Assembly (NCBI GenBank): GCA_913060705.1
Contig: CAJXTX010000002.1
Span: forward strand, 55,397-119,396
Length of the DNA stretch: 64,000 bases
Reading direction: 5' to 3'
Source: an uncultured Bacteroidota bacterium
GTDB lineage: Bacteria > Bacteroidota > Bacteroidia > Flavobacteriales > Flavobacteriaceae
Of this stretch, positions 34,587-43,116 are shown piece by piece. Under the pieces are notes generated by a model that saw only the letters and a program-made list of their open reading frames with translations, was not told the origin of the DNA and did not search any database. The translations under genes and the position numbers were made by a program. The stretch's first letter is position 1. Each line of letters begins with the position of its first letter.

Positions 34587-34611
34587 ATTGCAGTGGATTT
34601 ATGTCTCTTTC

Positions 34612-34619
34612 CAAAGATA
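34612..34619 (-). promoter_or_regulatory. candidate -7 box for etfBA
   Basis: TATCTTTG on the - strand is an exact TAnnTTTG, 25 bp before the etfB ATG. No TTG was found at the -33 position; that position falls inside the 34633-34656 palindrome. Confidence 0.55.
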
Positions 34620-34632
34620 AGAATTCTATGCC

Positions 34633-34656
34633 ATTTATTATGCATGCATAATAAAT
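34633..34656. promoter_or_regulatory. perfect 24-bp palindrome, likely operator between etfB and pdhB
   Basis: The half-site ATTTATTATGCA is followed directly by its exact reverse complement, with no spacer and no mismatch. Its left edge is 13 bp from the etfB -7 box, so it covers the etfB -33 region. The pdhB -7 box is 42 bp to its right. A dimeric repressor or activator site is the simplest reading. The regulator is not identifiable here. Confidence 0.6.
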
Positions 34657-34698
34657 TTATTCCTGTTTTCTTATGAAGAATCAACACTTAAAAAGTCT

Positions 34699-34706
34699 TA
34701 TTTTTG
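34699..34706 (+). promoter_or_regulatory. candidate -7 box for pdhB
   Basis: TATTTTTG followed by C is an exact TAnnTTTG, 13 bp before the first pdhB ATG and 22 bp before the second. Confidence 0.5.
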
Positions 34707-34719
34707 CCCTCATATTCTA

Positions 34720-35709
34720 ATGAAAATTATGAAAACACTTCAGTTTAGAGAGGCGATCGCTGAGGCCATGTCTGAAGAGATGCGCCGAGATGAAACGATT
34801 TACTTGATGGGAGAAGAGGTAGCCGAGTATAACGGTGCTTATAAGGCTTCAAAAGGGATGTTAGATGAGTTCGGTCCTAAGCGTGTCATTGATACTCCCA
34901 TCTCTGAAATGGGATTCTCAGGAATAGGGGTTGGATCTGCAATGAATGGGAACCGCCCGATCATTGAATTCATGACCTTCAATTTCTCTTTAGTTGGAAT
35001 TGATCAAATCATTAATAACGCGGCCAAAATGAGACAAATGTCTGCTGGCCAATTCAATATACCGATCGTATTTAGAGGTCCAACGGCTTCTGCCGGACAA
35101 TTAGCTGCTACACACTCTCAAGCCTTTGAGAGCTGGTATGCCAACTGTCCAGGACTCAAGGTGGTCGTACCTTCGAATCCTGCAGATGCAAAAGGACTAC
35201 TAAAGTCTGCTATCCGCGATGACGATCCTGTGATTTTCATGGAATCAGAGCAGATGTATGGCGATAAGGGAGAGGTGCCTGAAGGAGAATACACCATTCC
35301 ACTCGGAGTGGCGGACATCAAGCGTGAAGGTTCAGACGTAACGGTTGTTTCTTTCGGAAAAATCATAAAAGAGGCGTACAAAGCGGCAGAGCGTTTGGCA
35401 GAAGAGGGGATATCCGTTGAGATTATTGACTTGAGAACCATCCGTCCGATGGACCACGCAACTATTATTAACTCGGTTAAGAAAACCAACCGCCTTGTTA
35501 TTCTAGAGGAAGCATGGCCGTTTGGAAATATTGCAACTGAAATCATTTATCAGGTACAAGATCAGGCATTTGACTATCTAGATGCCCCAGTGGTAAAGCT
35601 GAATACAGCTGACACCCCAGCACCTTATTCTCCGGTACTTCTCAAAGAGTGGTTGCCAAACGAGGACGATGTAGTCAAGGCAGTAAAAAAAGTATTGTAC
35701 CGCAATTAA
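34720..35709 (+). CDS. pdhB: pyruvate dehydrogenase E1 component, beta subunit
   Basis: This is the beta half of the thiamine-diphosphate E1 that decarboxylates pyruvate, 329 residues. Typical segments are FREAIAEAMSEEMRRDETIYLMGEEVAEYNGAYKAS, RVIDTPISEMGFSGIGVGSAM, NNAAKMRQMSAGQ, GPTASAGQLAATHSQAFE and PAPYSPVLLKEWLPN. ATG 34720 or ATG 34729 (MKTLQFREAI) may start it; the latter better matches related proteins. The alpha subunit and E2 are not adjacent, as is common in Bacteroidota. It is divergent from etfBA. Confidence 0.94.
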   Translation: MKIMKTLQFREAIAEAMSEEMRRDETIYLMGEEVAEYNGAYKASKGMLDEFGPKRVIDTPISEMGFSGIGVGSAMNGNRPIIEFMTFNFSLVGIDQIINNAAKMRQMSAGQFNIPIVFRGPTASAGQLAATHSQAFESWYANCPGLKVVVPSNPADAKGLLKSAIRDDDPVIFMESEQMYGDKGEVPEGEYTIPLGVADIKREGSDVTVVSFGKIIKEAYKAAERLAEEGISVEIIDLRTIRPMDHATIINSVKKTNRLVILEEAWPFGNIATEIIYQVQDQAFDYLDAPVVKLNTADTPAPYSPVLLKEWLPNEDDVVKAVKKVLYRN

Positions 35710-35777
35710 TCTAAATTTCTAGTCAAACTGTAAACCGCGCAAGAGGCTTTTTCAAAACGTTAAAGTTTAACTTTTAC

Positions 35778-35785
35778 TACTTTTG
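35778..35785 (+). promoter_or_regulatory. candidate -7 box for hppA
   Basis: TACTTTTG followed by C is an exact TAnnTTTG, 41 bp before the hppA ATG and 69 bp after pdhB. Confidence 0.55.
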
Positions 35786-35826
35786 CCCGCGTTGTAAATA
35801 AACTAACTGAAACTAAACTTTACTCT

Positions 35827-38211
35827 ATGGAAGCAGTCGTTCCTTATTTATGGGCCTTTGGTATTTTGGGTCTTATTTACGTTTTCGTAAAAAATGCCTG
35901 GGTATCTAAGCAAGAAGTTGGAGATGAGAAGATGGCGCGTATTGCGAAAAATATCGCAGACGGAGCCATGTCGTTCTTAAAGGCCGAATACAAAATTCTA
36001 AGTGTATTCGTAGCGGCGGTAGCTGTTTTATTGTTTTTTAAGGGGCAGAGTGAAGAAGGATCTAACGGCCTTGTAGCCGTTTCTTTTATTGTTGGTGCCA
36101 TTTGTTCTGCTTTAGCCGGATTCATTGGAATGCGCGTTGCTACAAAAGCAAACGTTAGAACCACTAACGCTGCACGTACTTCATTGCCTAAGGCCTTGGA
36201 AGTGGCTTTTGCAGGAGGTTCTGTAATGGGACTTGGTGTGGTAGGATTAGGTGTTTTAGGTCTTGGTCTTCTTTTCGCGCTTTACAGCGCGCAGGGATGG
36301 GGGATCAATGAAGTGCTTAACGTTCTTTCTGGATTTTCTTTAGGTGCTTCTTCGATTGCACTCTTCGCTCGTGTGGGCGGAGGAATCTATACCAAGGCTG
36401 CCGATGTAGGAGCGGATCTTGTTGGTAAAGTAGAAGCGGGTATTCCTGAGGATCACCCTTTAAACCCTGCCACAATTGCGGATAATGTTGGAGATAATGT
36501 TGGAGATGTAGCTGGAATGGGTGCTGACTTATTCGAGTCTTATGTAGGATCAATCATCGGAACCATGGTTCTTGGTGCTGCTTTTGCTGGACTTCCTGAG
36601 TTCGCCAATGCTTTTAATGGGTTAGGTGCGGTATACCTTCCTATGGCTTTAGCTGCTGCAGGTATTGTAATGTCAATCATTGGGACCTTTTTCGTTCGTG
36701 TGAAAGAGGGAGGAAATCCTCAGACTGCACTTAACGTAGGAGAATTCGGTTCTGCTGGATTAATGCTCGTAGCTTCATTCTTCTTGATTCAAGCGATGCT
36801 ACCTGAGTCATGGGTAGAAGAAGGGGTAACCTTCACTTCTTTAGGAGTGTTTTATGCTACGATCGCAGGACTTGTTGCTGGACTGCTTGTAGGGAAGGTT
36901 ACTGAATACTATACAGGAACAGGAACAAAGCCTGTCAATAGCATTGTAAGACAATCTGAAACCGGATCGGCTACCAATATCATTGCTGGATTAGGAGTTG
37001 GAATGATGTCTACTGCTATTCCGATCATTCTTATCGCAGCTGCCATCTTGGTTTCGTATCATTTTGCTGGTTTATACGGTATCGCTATTGCAGCGGTAGG
37101 TATGCTTGCTAATACAGGTATTCAATTAGCGGTTGATGCTTACGGTCCTATTTCAGATAACGCAGGAGGGATCGCCGAAATGGCAGAACTTCCATCTGAA
37201 GTGCGTGAGCGCACTGATACATTAGATGCTGTAGGAAACACAACTGCAGCCATCGGTAAAGGTTTCGCTATTGCTTCTGCAGCCCTTACTGCACTTGCCT
37301 TATTTGCGGCCTTTATGAAGACGGCTAAAGTGACATCGATTGATGTATCACAGCCTACGATTATGGCCGGATTACTGATCGGATCTATGCTTCCGTTCGT
37401 GTTCTCAGCGCTTTCGATGAATGCTGTGGGACGTGCGGCTATGGCGATGATTGAAGAAGTACGTCGTCAATTCAAAGACATTCCTGCACTTAAGGATGCC
37501 CTTGAAGTAATGCGCAAGAATGATTCTGATCCGTCTAAATTCTCTGACGCTGATCGTAAGATTTTTGAAGCAGCAGACGGAGTTGCTGAATACGATAAGT
37601 GTGTTGCTATTTCTACGCAAGCATCGATTAAAGAAATGGTATTCCCTGGACTTTTAGCGATTATTGTTCCAGTGGCTATCGGTTTCGTGGGTGGAGCTGA
37701 AATGCTTGGAGGACTTTTAGCAGGGGTTACTGCTTCTGGAGTTCTTATGGCGATCTTCCAGTCGAATGCTGGGGGTGCGTGGGATAACGCTAAAAAAACA
37801 ATTGAAAAAGAGGGTCGTAAAGGATCTGACGCCCACAAAGCTGCGGTGGTTGGTGATACAGTTGGTGATCCGTTCAAGGATACTTCTGGACCTTCATTAA
37901 ATATCTTATTGAAGCTTATGTCTGTGGTAGCATTGGTTATCGCTCCAAGTTTAGTGAGCGCTGATGCCGTTGCTGCTGCTTCTACAGCTCAAGAAGTACG
38001 TAAAGAAATCACTGTAAATGTAGAGGAGGCTTCTTCAACCGAAGAAGGCGCGTCTGCTGCAGTTGTTGTTCGTATCGTTACGGATGAAAATGGAAACAAA
38101 GAGGTGATTGAAAAGCGCTACGAAGGAGCTTCGAAAGAAGAAGTTCTTGAAACAGTAAAGCAAAATCACCCAGAAATAGAAGTAGAATTCTCTTCTTCAG
38201 AGAGCGAATAA
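35827..38211 (+). CDS. hppA: membrane-bound ion-pumping pyrophosphatase
   Basis: This enzyme couples PPi hydrolysis to H+ and/or Na+ export. The 794-residue protein has about 16 membrane helices. The catalytic core motif [22 protein letters not shown] runs into [21 protein letters not shown]; a second acidic site lies in [15 protein letters not shown] and a third in [21 protein letters not shown] (Ala rather than Lys in the last-but-one position) is the K+-dependent subtype mark. H+ versus Na+ specificity cannot be read securely. The last about 70 residues form an unusual soluble Glu/Ser/Val-rich tail. The gene is monocistronic and closed by a strong terminator. Confidence 0.95.
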   Translation: MEAVVPYLWAFGILGLIYVFVKNAWVSKQEVGDEKMARIAKNIADGAMSFLKAEYKILSVFVAAVAVLLFFKGQSEEGSNGLVAVSFIVGAICSALAGFIGMRVATKANVRTTNAARTSLPKALEVAFAGGSVMGLGVVGLGVLGLGLLFALYSAQGWGINEVLNVLSGFSLGASSIALFARVGGGIYTKAADVGADLVGKVEAGIPEDHPLNPATIADNVGDNVGDVAGMGADLFESYVGSIIGTMVLGAAFAGLPEFANAFNGLGAVYLPMALAAAGIVMSIIGTFFVRVKEGGNPQTALNVGEFGSAGLMLVASFFLIQAMLPESWVEEGVTFTSLGVFYATIAGLVAGLLVGKVTEYYTGTGTKPVNSIVRQSETGSATNIIAGLGVGMMSTAIPIILIAAAILVSYHFAGLYGIAIAAVGMLANTGIQLAVDAYGPISDNAGGIAEMAELPSEVRERTDTLDAVGNTTAAIGKGFAIASAALTALALFAAFMKTAKVTSIDVSQPTIMAGLLIGSMLPFVFSALSMNAVGRAAMAMIEEVRRQFKDIPALKDALEVMRKNDSDPSKFSDADRKIFEAADGVAEYDKCVAISTQASIKEMVFPGLLAIIVPVAIGFVGGAEMLGGLLAGVTASGVLMAIFQSNAGGAWDNAKKTIEKEGRKGSDAHKAAVVGDTVGDPFKDTSGPSLNILLKLMSVVALVIAPSLVSADAVAAASTAQEVRKEITVNVEEASSTEEGASAAVVVRIVTDENGNKEVIEKRYEGASKEEVLETVKQNHPEIEVEFSSSESE

Positions 38212-38233
38212 GCTACGAAGAGGTAAACACCAT

Positions 38234-38266
38234 AAAAAAACCCTGGCCACGGCCAGGGTTTTTTGT
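38234..38266. terminator. bidirectional intrinsic terminator between hppA and dNK
   Basis: AACCCTGGCC (38239-38248) pairs with GGCCAGGGTT (38251-38260), flanked by seven A on the left and TTTTTTG on the right. It can act for hppA (+) and for the converging kinase gene (-). Confidence 0.9.
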
Positions 38267-38285
38267 TTTGTGCCTAGAAAGGATT

Positions 38286-38903
38286 CTATTTAAATAGGCC
38301 ATTGATTTCGGCATCGATGCGATTGACAATTAGCCCAAGATCTTCTGTGTTATCAACGAAGTTGAGATGGTCTACGTCAAAGATCAGAAGTGTTCCTTTG
38401 TTGTAACCCTTAATGAATTCTTCGTAACGGTCGTTAAGACGGCTGAGATAGTCTATCGAAATACCACTCTCGTAATCCCTGCCTCTTTGGTGGATTTGCT
38501 TTACAAGGTTCTCTATTGAACTCCTTAAATAGATGAGGATGTCTGGAGCATCTACAAGGGATTCCATTAACTCGAAAAGATTGAGATAATTCTCAAAATC
38601 CCGATTGGTCATCAACCCCATACTGTGCAGGTTGGGAGCAAAAATATGGGCGTCTTCGTAAATGGTGCGGTCCTGAATGACCGTTTTAGAACCCTCACGG
38701 ATATTAAGAACTTGTCTGAAACGTGTATTTAGAAAATAGACTTGGAGATTAAAGCTCCAGCGTTCCATGTGGTTGTAGAAGTCATTCAAATACGGATTAG
38801 CGATCACCTCTTCAAAGTGAGCCTCCCATTTGTAGTGTTTGGCCAGTAAGTCAGTCAAAGTGGTTTTACCCGAACCTATGTTTCCTGCAACAGCAATATG
38901 CAT
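38286..38903 (-). CDS. deoxynucleoside kinase
   Basis: This is a 205-residue dNK-family kinase that phosphorylates salvaged deoxynucleosides. Seen are the P-loop GNIGSGKTTL (residues 7-16) and FEEVIANPYLNDFYNHMERWSFNLQVYFL. DRTIYEDAHIF carries the conserved DR pair, and the lid region is RGRDYESGISIDYL. In Bacteroidota such enzymes are usually deoxyadenosine/deoxyguanosine kinases, but specificity is not visible. It is paralogous to the C-terminal half of the FolK fusion at 10927-12054. Confidence 0.92.
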   Translation of the reverse strand: MHIAVAGNIGSGKTTLTDLLAKHYKWEAHFEEVIANPYLNDFYNHMERWSFNLQVYFLNTRFRQVLNIREGSKTVIQDRTIYEDAHIFAPNLHSMGLMTNRDFENYLNLFELMESLVDAPDILIYLRSSIENLVKQIHQRGRDYESGISIDYLSRLNDRYEEFIKGYNKGTLLIFDVDHLNFVDNTEDLGLIVNRIDAEINGLFK

Positions 38904-39046
38904 GCTTTATTTTTTTTGGCTCACCAATATAGCTATTCTGAAAGGTTTGTTCGCGCTTGAGAGGTCTAAAAAAAGAGGAATTTTTGAAATAATTTATGAC
39001 GATGTCCTTGTTTTTTATAAATGCTTTTCTGTATTTAGCGCGATAT

Positions 39047-39106
39047 ATGAAAATTACTGCCCAAAACTCTTTTGCCTATTTTACTTTTTACCGCGTGAAG
39101 CGATAA
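39047..39106 (+). CDS. pheA operon leader peptide (Phe/Tyr-rich)
   Basis: This short frame encodes MKITAQNSFAYFTFYRVKR (19 residues) and stops at TAA 39104-39106. Five of the seven residues 9-15 are Phe or Tyr. It ends three bases before the sequence that can form an antiterminator, and the pheA start is 77 bp beyond its stop. Size, composition and position are those of an attenuator leader peptide such as E. coli PheL. I infer that ribosome stalling at codons 39071-39091 controls the downstream terminator. No homology evidence is available for so short a peptide. Confidence 0.75.
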   Translation: MKITAQNSFAYFTFYRVKR

Positions 39107-39171
39107 GAGGGGCTTTTGGTTTTGTGGTATCAAAGAATAGTAAAGTCCCGATTTTTCGGGGCTTTTTTTTT
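39061..39171 (+). promoter_or_regulatory. ribosome-mediated transcription attenuator of the pheA operon
   Basis: There are four segments. Segment 1, CCAAAACTCT (39061-39070), lies just before the aromatic codons. Segment 2 is GGGGCTTTTGG (39109-39119). Segment 3 is AAAGTCCC (39142-39149). Segment 4 is GGGGCTTT (39158-39165). Segments 1:2 pair with ten pairs and one bulge, 2:3 with eight pairs, 3:4 with the terminator stem. Segments 2 and 4 share an identical nine-base GGGGCTTTT, so 2:3 and 3:4 exclude each other. Aromatic starvation would stall the ribosome over segment 1, free segment 2 and prevent termination. Confidence 0.78.
39142..39171 (+). terminator. intrinsic terminator in the pheA leader
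   Basis: AAAGTCCCGA (39142-39151) and TCGGGGCTTT (39156-39165) form a ten-pair stem with one G-U around TTTT. Nine T (39163-39171) run through and past its 3' end. It ends 12 bp before the pheA ATG, too close to serve any upstream gene, and no + strand gene precedes it closely. Confidence 0.9.
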
Positions 39172-39183
39172 GAACCTAATAGG

Positions 39184-40020
39184 ATGAAAGTAGGAATACA
39201 AGGTACGATCGGATCAAACCACCACAAGGTGGCCCGGGAGCTTTATGGTGAAGCAGTAGCCTGCGTCGAGTGCACCTCTTTTTCGGCATTGGCTGAAGGA
39301 TTAGTCAAGGGGACCTTCGATGAAGCCGTAATGGCCATTGAAAATTCAATCGCTGGAGCCATCCTACCGAATTATAACCTGATTTACTCCAACGGTTTTC
39401 AGATTCTCTCTGAATACTACCTAAGTATCTCACATAATTTGATGGCGCTTAAAGGACAAGGTTTAGAACATATTAAACGCGTTGAGTCTCACCCCATGGC
39501 ATTGCTGCAATGTGCTACCTATTTTGAAGACAAGGCAATTACTTTGGTAGAAGCTGACGATACGGCATCTGTTGCACGTCGCATAGCCGATGAGCAACTC
39601 GAAGGTGTAGCGGCTATAGCACCTGTTGAGGCCGCCTCTTTATTCGGACTTGAAATTCTTGCCCAGGACATACAAACCTTGACTTCAAATGCGACCCGTT
39701 TTGTGCGCCTTTGCCCTTCTTCAGATAACCAAGAAACAAGGAATGAAAGCGCAAATAAGGCCTCGTTACGTTTTGTAACCGGACATAAGAGAGGGAGTTT
39801 AGCGACTATACTTAATGTCATGAGCGATTGCAACTTGAATCTCACCAAGATTCAATCACTACCTATCATTGAGACCCCTTGGAAGTACGCCTTCTTTGTG
39901 GACGTAACCTTCGTTGAAGCGAGTGACTTTGAAAAGGCTTCGTCGGCTTTGAATATTATGGCCGATAGTTTTACTGTTTTAGGGCTTTACACGAATCAGT
40001 TAAAAACAACTGAACTATGA
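39184..40020 (+). CDS. pheA: prephenate dehydratase
   Basis: This enzyme converts prephenate to phenylpyruvate, the committed step to phenylalanine. The ATG at 39184 opens directly on MKVGIQGTIGSNHH and gives 278 residues. The frame runs open upstream to 38839, but that extension crosses the attenuator and has no family similarity. The PDT domain shows AVMAIENSIAGAILPNYNLI and SNATRFVRL (the TRF motif). A C-terminal ACT domain (about residues 195-270) with GSLATILNVMSDCNLNLTKIQSLPI suggests allosteric feedback by Phe. It is the first structural gene of a four-gene aromatic operon. Confidence 0.94.
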   Translation: MKVGIQGTIGSNHHKVARELYGEAVACVECTSFSALAEGLVKGTFDEAVMAIENSIAGAILPNYNLIYSNGFQILSEYYLSISHNLMALKGQGLEHIKRVESHPMALLQCATYFEDKAITLVEADDTASVARRIADEQLEGVAAIAPVEAASLFGLEILAQDIQTLTSNATRFVRLCPSSDNQETRNESANKASLRFVTGHKRGSLATILNVMSDCNLNLTKIQSLPIIETPWKYAFFVDVTFVEASDFEKASSALNIMADSFTVLGLYTNQLKTTEL

Positions 40021-41165
40021 GAGAGGCGAAACGATTAAAACGCGTAAGCGAATACTATTTCTCCAGGAAGCTGAAAGAGATCAAAGAAAAGGTGGCTGCA
40101 GGGGTCCCCATTATTAATATGGGTATTGGTAGCCCAGATCTTGATGCCCCTTCATCGGCTATTGGCGGGCTCATTGAAGCTCTTTCTGAAAAAGGGGTTC
40201 ATCAGTACCAAAGTTATGTGGGTAGGGATGAGCTGCGCGAAGCATTCGCTTCATTCTATGCCAAACATTACGGTGTTCGATTAAATCCGTTGAACGAGGT
40301 ATTACCACTAATGGGCTCTAAAGAGGGAATCTTTCATATTAGTATGGCCTTTTTAAATCCGAAAGATGTAGTGCTCATACCAAATCCGGGTTACCCCACT
40401 TACGCTTCAGTAGCTCAATTGGTTGGCGCTCGCGCAGTAGGTTACCCTCTCGATGAAGAAGGATTGCCAGATCTCAGTGCTATAGACGAAAAATTGATGA
40501 ACCGTGCGGTCATGATGTGGGTGAATTATCCGCATATGCCCACAGGAATCACCTTAAAAGAGGATGGATTCAGGCGCATTATCACCCTGGCGAAAGAACA
40601 CGATCTTTTAGTTATAAACGACAATCCTTACAGCTTCATTGGAAATACCCATCCGACCTCCATTTTAGCAGATACAGGCGGCTACCCTAAGGTTCTTGAG
40701 CTGAATTCGCTCAGTAAAGTCTTCAATATGGCCGGATGGCGCGTGGGAGCCTTGTTAGGGCCTAAAGAACTCTTACAGTCGGTACTAAAGGTGAAATCTA
40801 ACATGGATTCAGGAATGTTTTTTGGCATTCAGCGTGCTGCCGTCAAGGCCTTACAAGAATCGGATTCATGGTTCAATCAGCTTAATGATGTGTATGTGCA
40901 ACGCCGAAAACTAGTAGAGCTCTTGGCCAGGGATTTACATCTTGAAGTGATGCCCAATCAAACGGGTATGTTTGTCTGGTGTCGCTTGCCTAAGGGCATA
41001 AAAAGTGAAGCGTTTGCTGATAAACTTTTAGAAGAACATGCCATCTTTTGTGCTCCTGGATTCATTTTTGGGTCAGAAGGAAAGCGATTTGTACGATTTT
41101 CACTCTGTCTGAGTGCGGATCAGATTGAGAAGGCTATCATGCGCGTAAAAACAGGAGAGTTATGA
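40017..41165 (+). CDS. PLP aminotransferase, probably aromatic amino acid
   Basis: This 382-residue class I/II fold-I aminotransferase has MGIGSPDLDAPSSAI, LPLMGSKEGIFHISMAFLNP, PNPGYPTYASVAQL and NDNPYSFIGN. The PLP lysine is in LNSLSKVFNMAGWRVG and an Arg pair lies near FVRFSLC. By sequence alone it could also be an aspartate or LL-diaminopimelate-type enzyme. The ATGA overlap with pheA and with tyrA makes transamination of phenylpyruvate and hydroxyphenylpyruvate the likely job. Expression is probably governed by the leader attenuator. Confidence 0.87.
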   Translation: MREAKRLKRVSEYYFSRKLKEIKEKVAAGVPIINMGIGSPDLDAPSSAIGGLIEALSEKGVHQYQSYVGRDELREAFASFYAKHYGVRLNPLNEVLPLMGSKEGIFHISMAFLNPKDVVLIPNPGYPTYASVAQLVGARAVGYPLDEEGLPDLSAIDEKLMNRAVMMWVNYPHMPTGITLKEDGFRRIITLAKEHDLLVINDNPYSFIGNTHPTSILADTGGYPKVLELNSLSKVFNMAGWRVGALLGPKELLQSVLKVKSNMDSGMFFGIQRAAVKALQESDSWFNQLNDVYVQRRKLVELLARDLHLEVMPNQTGMFVWCRLPKGIKSEAFADKLLEEHAIFCAPGFIFGSEGKRFVRFSLCLSADQIEKAIMRVKTGEL

Positions 41166-42019
41166 AGCTAGCAGTCATAGGAGTAGGGCTGATCGGCGGA
41201 TCTTGGGCCAAGGCATTAAAAAAATCAGCTGTAGTTGCTTCTGTTGTAGGCATTGATCGCAGTGAAGCGCATTTAAGTGAGGCTATCGAACTTGGTATTA
41301 TAGACGATAAAGCTACCTATGACGATCTCGCCACGGTGGATATGGTATTCTTGAGTATTCCGGTAGATCAAATGGTTATTGAATTGCCGAAAGTGTTGGA
41401 TGCCGTCGGAGAGCAAACGTTGGTTATTGATGCGGGTTCGACGAAACTTCAGCTCTGCGAGGCCGTTGCCTCTCATCCTAAAAGAAGAAACTTTTTGGCA
41501 GCTCACCCTATTGCGGGTACCGAATACTCAGGTCCTTCGGCCGCCATTGATAACCTATATGAGGGTAAATTGGCGATCGTATGCGAAGTCGAGAAGACGG
41601 CCATTAACCTTCAAGAGCGCGCGATGATTGCCTTTGCAGCACTTCAAATGCGCGTGCGTTACATGGGTGCTAAAGAACACGATATTCATGTGGCCTACGT
41701 CTCTCATCTATCTCACATCAGTGCCTTTATGTTAGGTAAAACCGTGATGGGTAAAGAAAAAGACGACCGAAACATTTTTGACCTGGCAGGTAGTGGGTTT
41801 GCCTCGACCGTCCGCCTGGCAAAAAGTTCACCTCAGATGTGGGCTCCCATTTTTATTCAAAACAAAGAGCCGCTTTTAGAAACTCTTGACGCTTATATTG
41901 AAAACCTCAAAGCTTTTCGAACACTCATCGCAGAAGAAGATCTCGCTTCACTCTTACAAGAAATGAAACGAATAAATAGCATAGAAAAAATATTAAACCC
42001 TTTACCTTTAAAGCCTTAA
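41162..42019 (+). CDS. tyrA: prephenate dehydrogenase
   Basis: TyrA oxidatively decarboxylates prephenate to 4-hydroxyphenylpyruvate for tyrosine. The 285-residue protein starts with the Rossmann motif VIGVGLIGGSWAKAL. It continues with VFLSIPVDQM, DAGSTK, AAHPIAGTEYSGPSAA (catalytic His region) and YVSHLSHISAFML. No ACT domain follows the helical dehydrogenase domain. Its ATG overlaps the aminotransferase stop by four bases. A 9-bp gap separates it from the DAHP synthase. Confidence 0.92.
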   Translation: MKLAVIGVGLIGGSWAKALKKSAVVASVVGIDRSEAHLSEAIELGIIDDKATYDDLATVDMVFLSIPVDQMVIELPKVLDAVGEQTLVIDAGSTKLQLCEAVASHPKRRNFLAAHPIAGTEYSGPSAAIDNLYEGKLAIVCEVEKTAINLQERAMIAFAALQMRVRYMGAKEHDIHVAYVSHLSHISAFMLGKTVMGKEKDDRNIFDLAGSGFASTVRLAKSSPQMWAPIFIQNKEPLLETLDAYIENLKAFRTLIAEEDLASLLQEMKRINSIEKILNPLPLKP

Positions 42020-42028
42020 ATCACAATC

Positions 42029-43111
42029 ATGGAAAATTCGAAGAAGTTACGCAGCTGGTTAGATGAGATGCAATTGACGCATCCTCTTGTTATCGCTGGG
42101 CCTTGTAGTGCTGAGACTGAATCTCAGGTGATGCAGATTGCTCACGACCTAAAAGATACGGATGTCAACTATTACCGCGCCGGAATTTGGAAACCTAGAA
42201 CCCGCCCAGGAAATTTTGAAGGGGTAGGAGCTATCGGATTGAAATGGCTGCAGCGCGTCAAAGAAGAAACGGGCATGAAAACGGCAACCGAGGTGGCCAA
42301 TCGTGCACACGTTGATTTGGCACTTGAGCACGACATTGATTTGTTGTGGATTGGAGCGCGCTCGACCGTGAGTCCTTTTATCGTCCAAGAAATTGCCGAT
42401 GCATTAGAGGGAACCGATAAGATTGTTTTGGTTAAGAATCCGGTGAATCCTGACTTGTCTTTGTGGATTGGTGCTGTAGAGCGCCTTCATAACGCGAACA
42501 TTGAAAAATTAGGGGTGATCCACCGTGGATTCTCTTCGTATAAGAAGACGATGTACCGTAACCTTCCTGAATGGCAGATCGCCATTGATTTACAGTCTAA
42601 GTTCCCTGACCTTCCGATCATCAATGATCCTAGTCATATTTCTGGACGTCGTGACCTCATTTTTGACGTGTCACAAACTGCGCTCGATTTAAATTTTGAC
42701 GGTCTAATGATTGAAACGCACTGTGATCCTGACAACGCCTGGAGTGATGCTGCTCAACAGGTTACACCAGAGCGTCTTGTCGAGATTTTTAAGACGTTAA
42801 AAGTGCGTAAGCCAGGAGACGATGAGGCAGAATTTCACGCTGCATTAAACCAATTGCGTTCTCAAATCGATCTATTAGATTCTTCGTTGCTTGATACTAT
42901 GGGTGATAGAATGAAGGTAGCCAAGTCGATCGGTCAATTGAAAAAAGACCGCAACGTGGCGGTTTTACAGTCTAATCGTTGGAATGAAATTCTCGGACGC
43001 ATGATTCTCGAAGGAGAGCAGCGTGGATTGAGCGAGGAGTTTGTGTTGAAACTCTTTAAGAGTATTCACCAAGAATCAATCCGTCATCAAGAGAAGATCA
43101 TGAAGCAATAG
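42029..43111 (+). CDS. DAHP synthase / chorismate mutase, bifunctional
   Basis: This 360-residue fusion covers the first shikimate-pathway step and chorismate to prephenate. The N-terminal about 260 residues are a KDPG-type DAHP synthase: VIAGPCSAET, RAGIWKPRTRPGNFEGVG, WIGARSTVSPFIVQEIADAL, LVKNPVNPD and IIDPSHISGRR-like INDPSHISGRRD. Residues about 270-350 are an AroQ chorismate mutase: LRSQIDLLDSSLLDTMGDRMKVAKSIGQLKKD, then RWNEILGRMILEG. The mutase half may also act as a sensor for feedback inhibition. Being last in the pheA operon, entry to the pathway is tied to the same attenuator. Confidence 0.94.
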   Translation: MENSKKLRSWLDEMQLTHPLVIAGPCSAETESQVMQIAHDLKDTDVNYYRAGIWKPRTRPGNFEGVGAIGLKWLQRVKEETGMKTATEVANRAHVDLALEHDIDLLWIGARSTVSPFIVQEIADALEGTDKIVLVKNPVNPDLSLWIGAVERLHNANIEKLGVIHRGFSSYKKTMYRNLPEWQIAIDLQSKFPDLPIINDPSHISGRRDLIFDVSQTALDLNFDGLMIETHCDPDNAWSDAAQQVTPERLVEIFKTLKVRKPGDDEAEFHAALNQLRSQIDLLDSSLLDTMGDRMKVAKSIGQLKKDRNVAVLQSNRWNEILGRMILEGEQRGLSEEFVLKLFKSIHQESIRHQEKIMKQ

Positions 43112-43116
43112 GCTGA

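Noticed and set aside
38839..39183. N-terminal extension of pheA back to 38839
   Set aside because: It crosses the leader peptide, the antiterminator and the terminator, overlaps the divergent kinase gene, and lacks prephenate dehydratase similarity. The protein begins properly at 39184.
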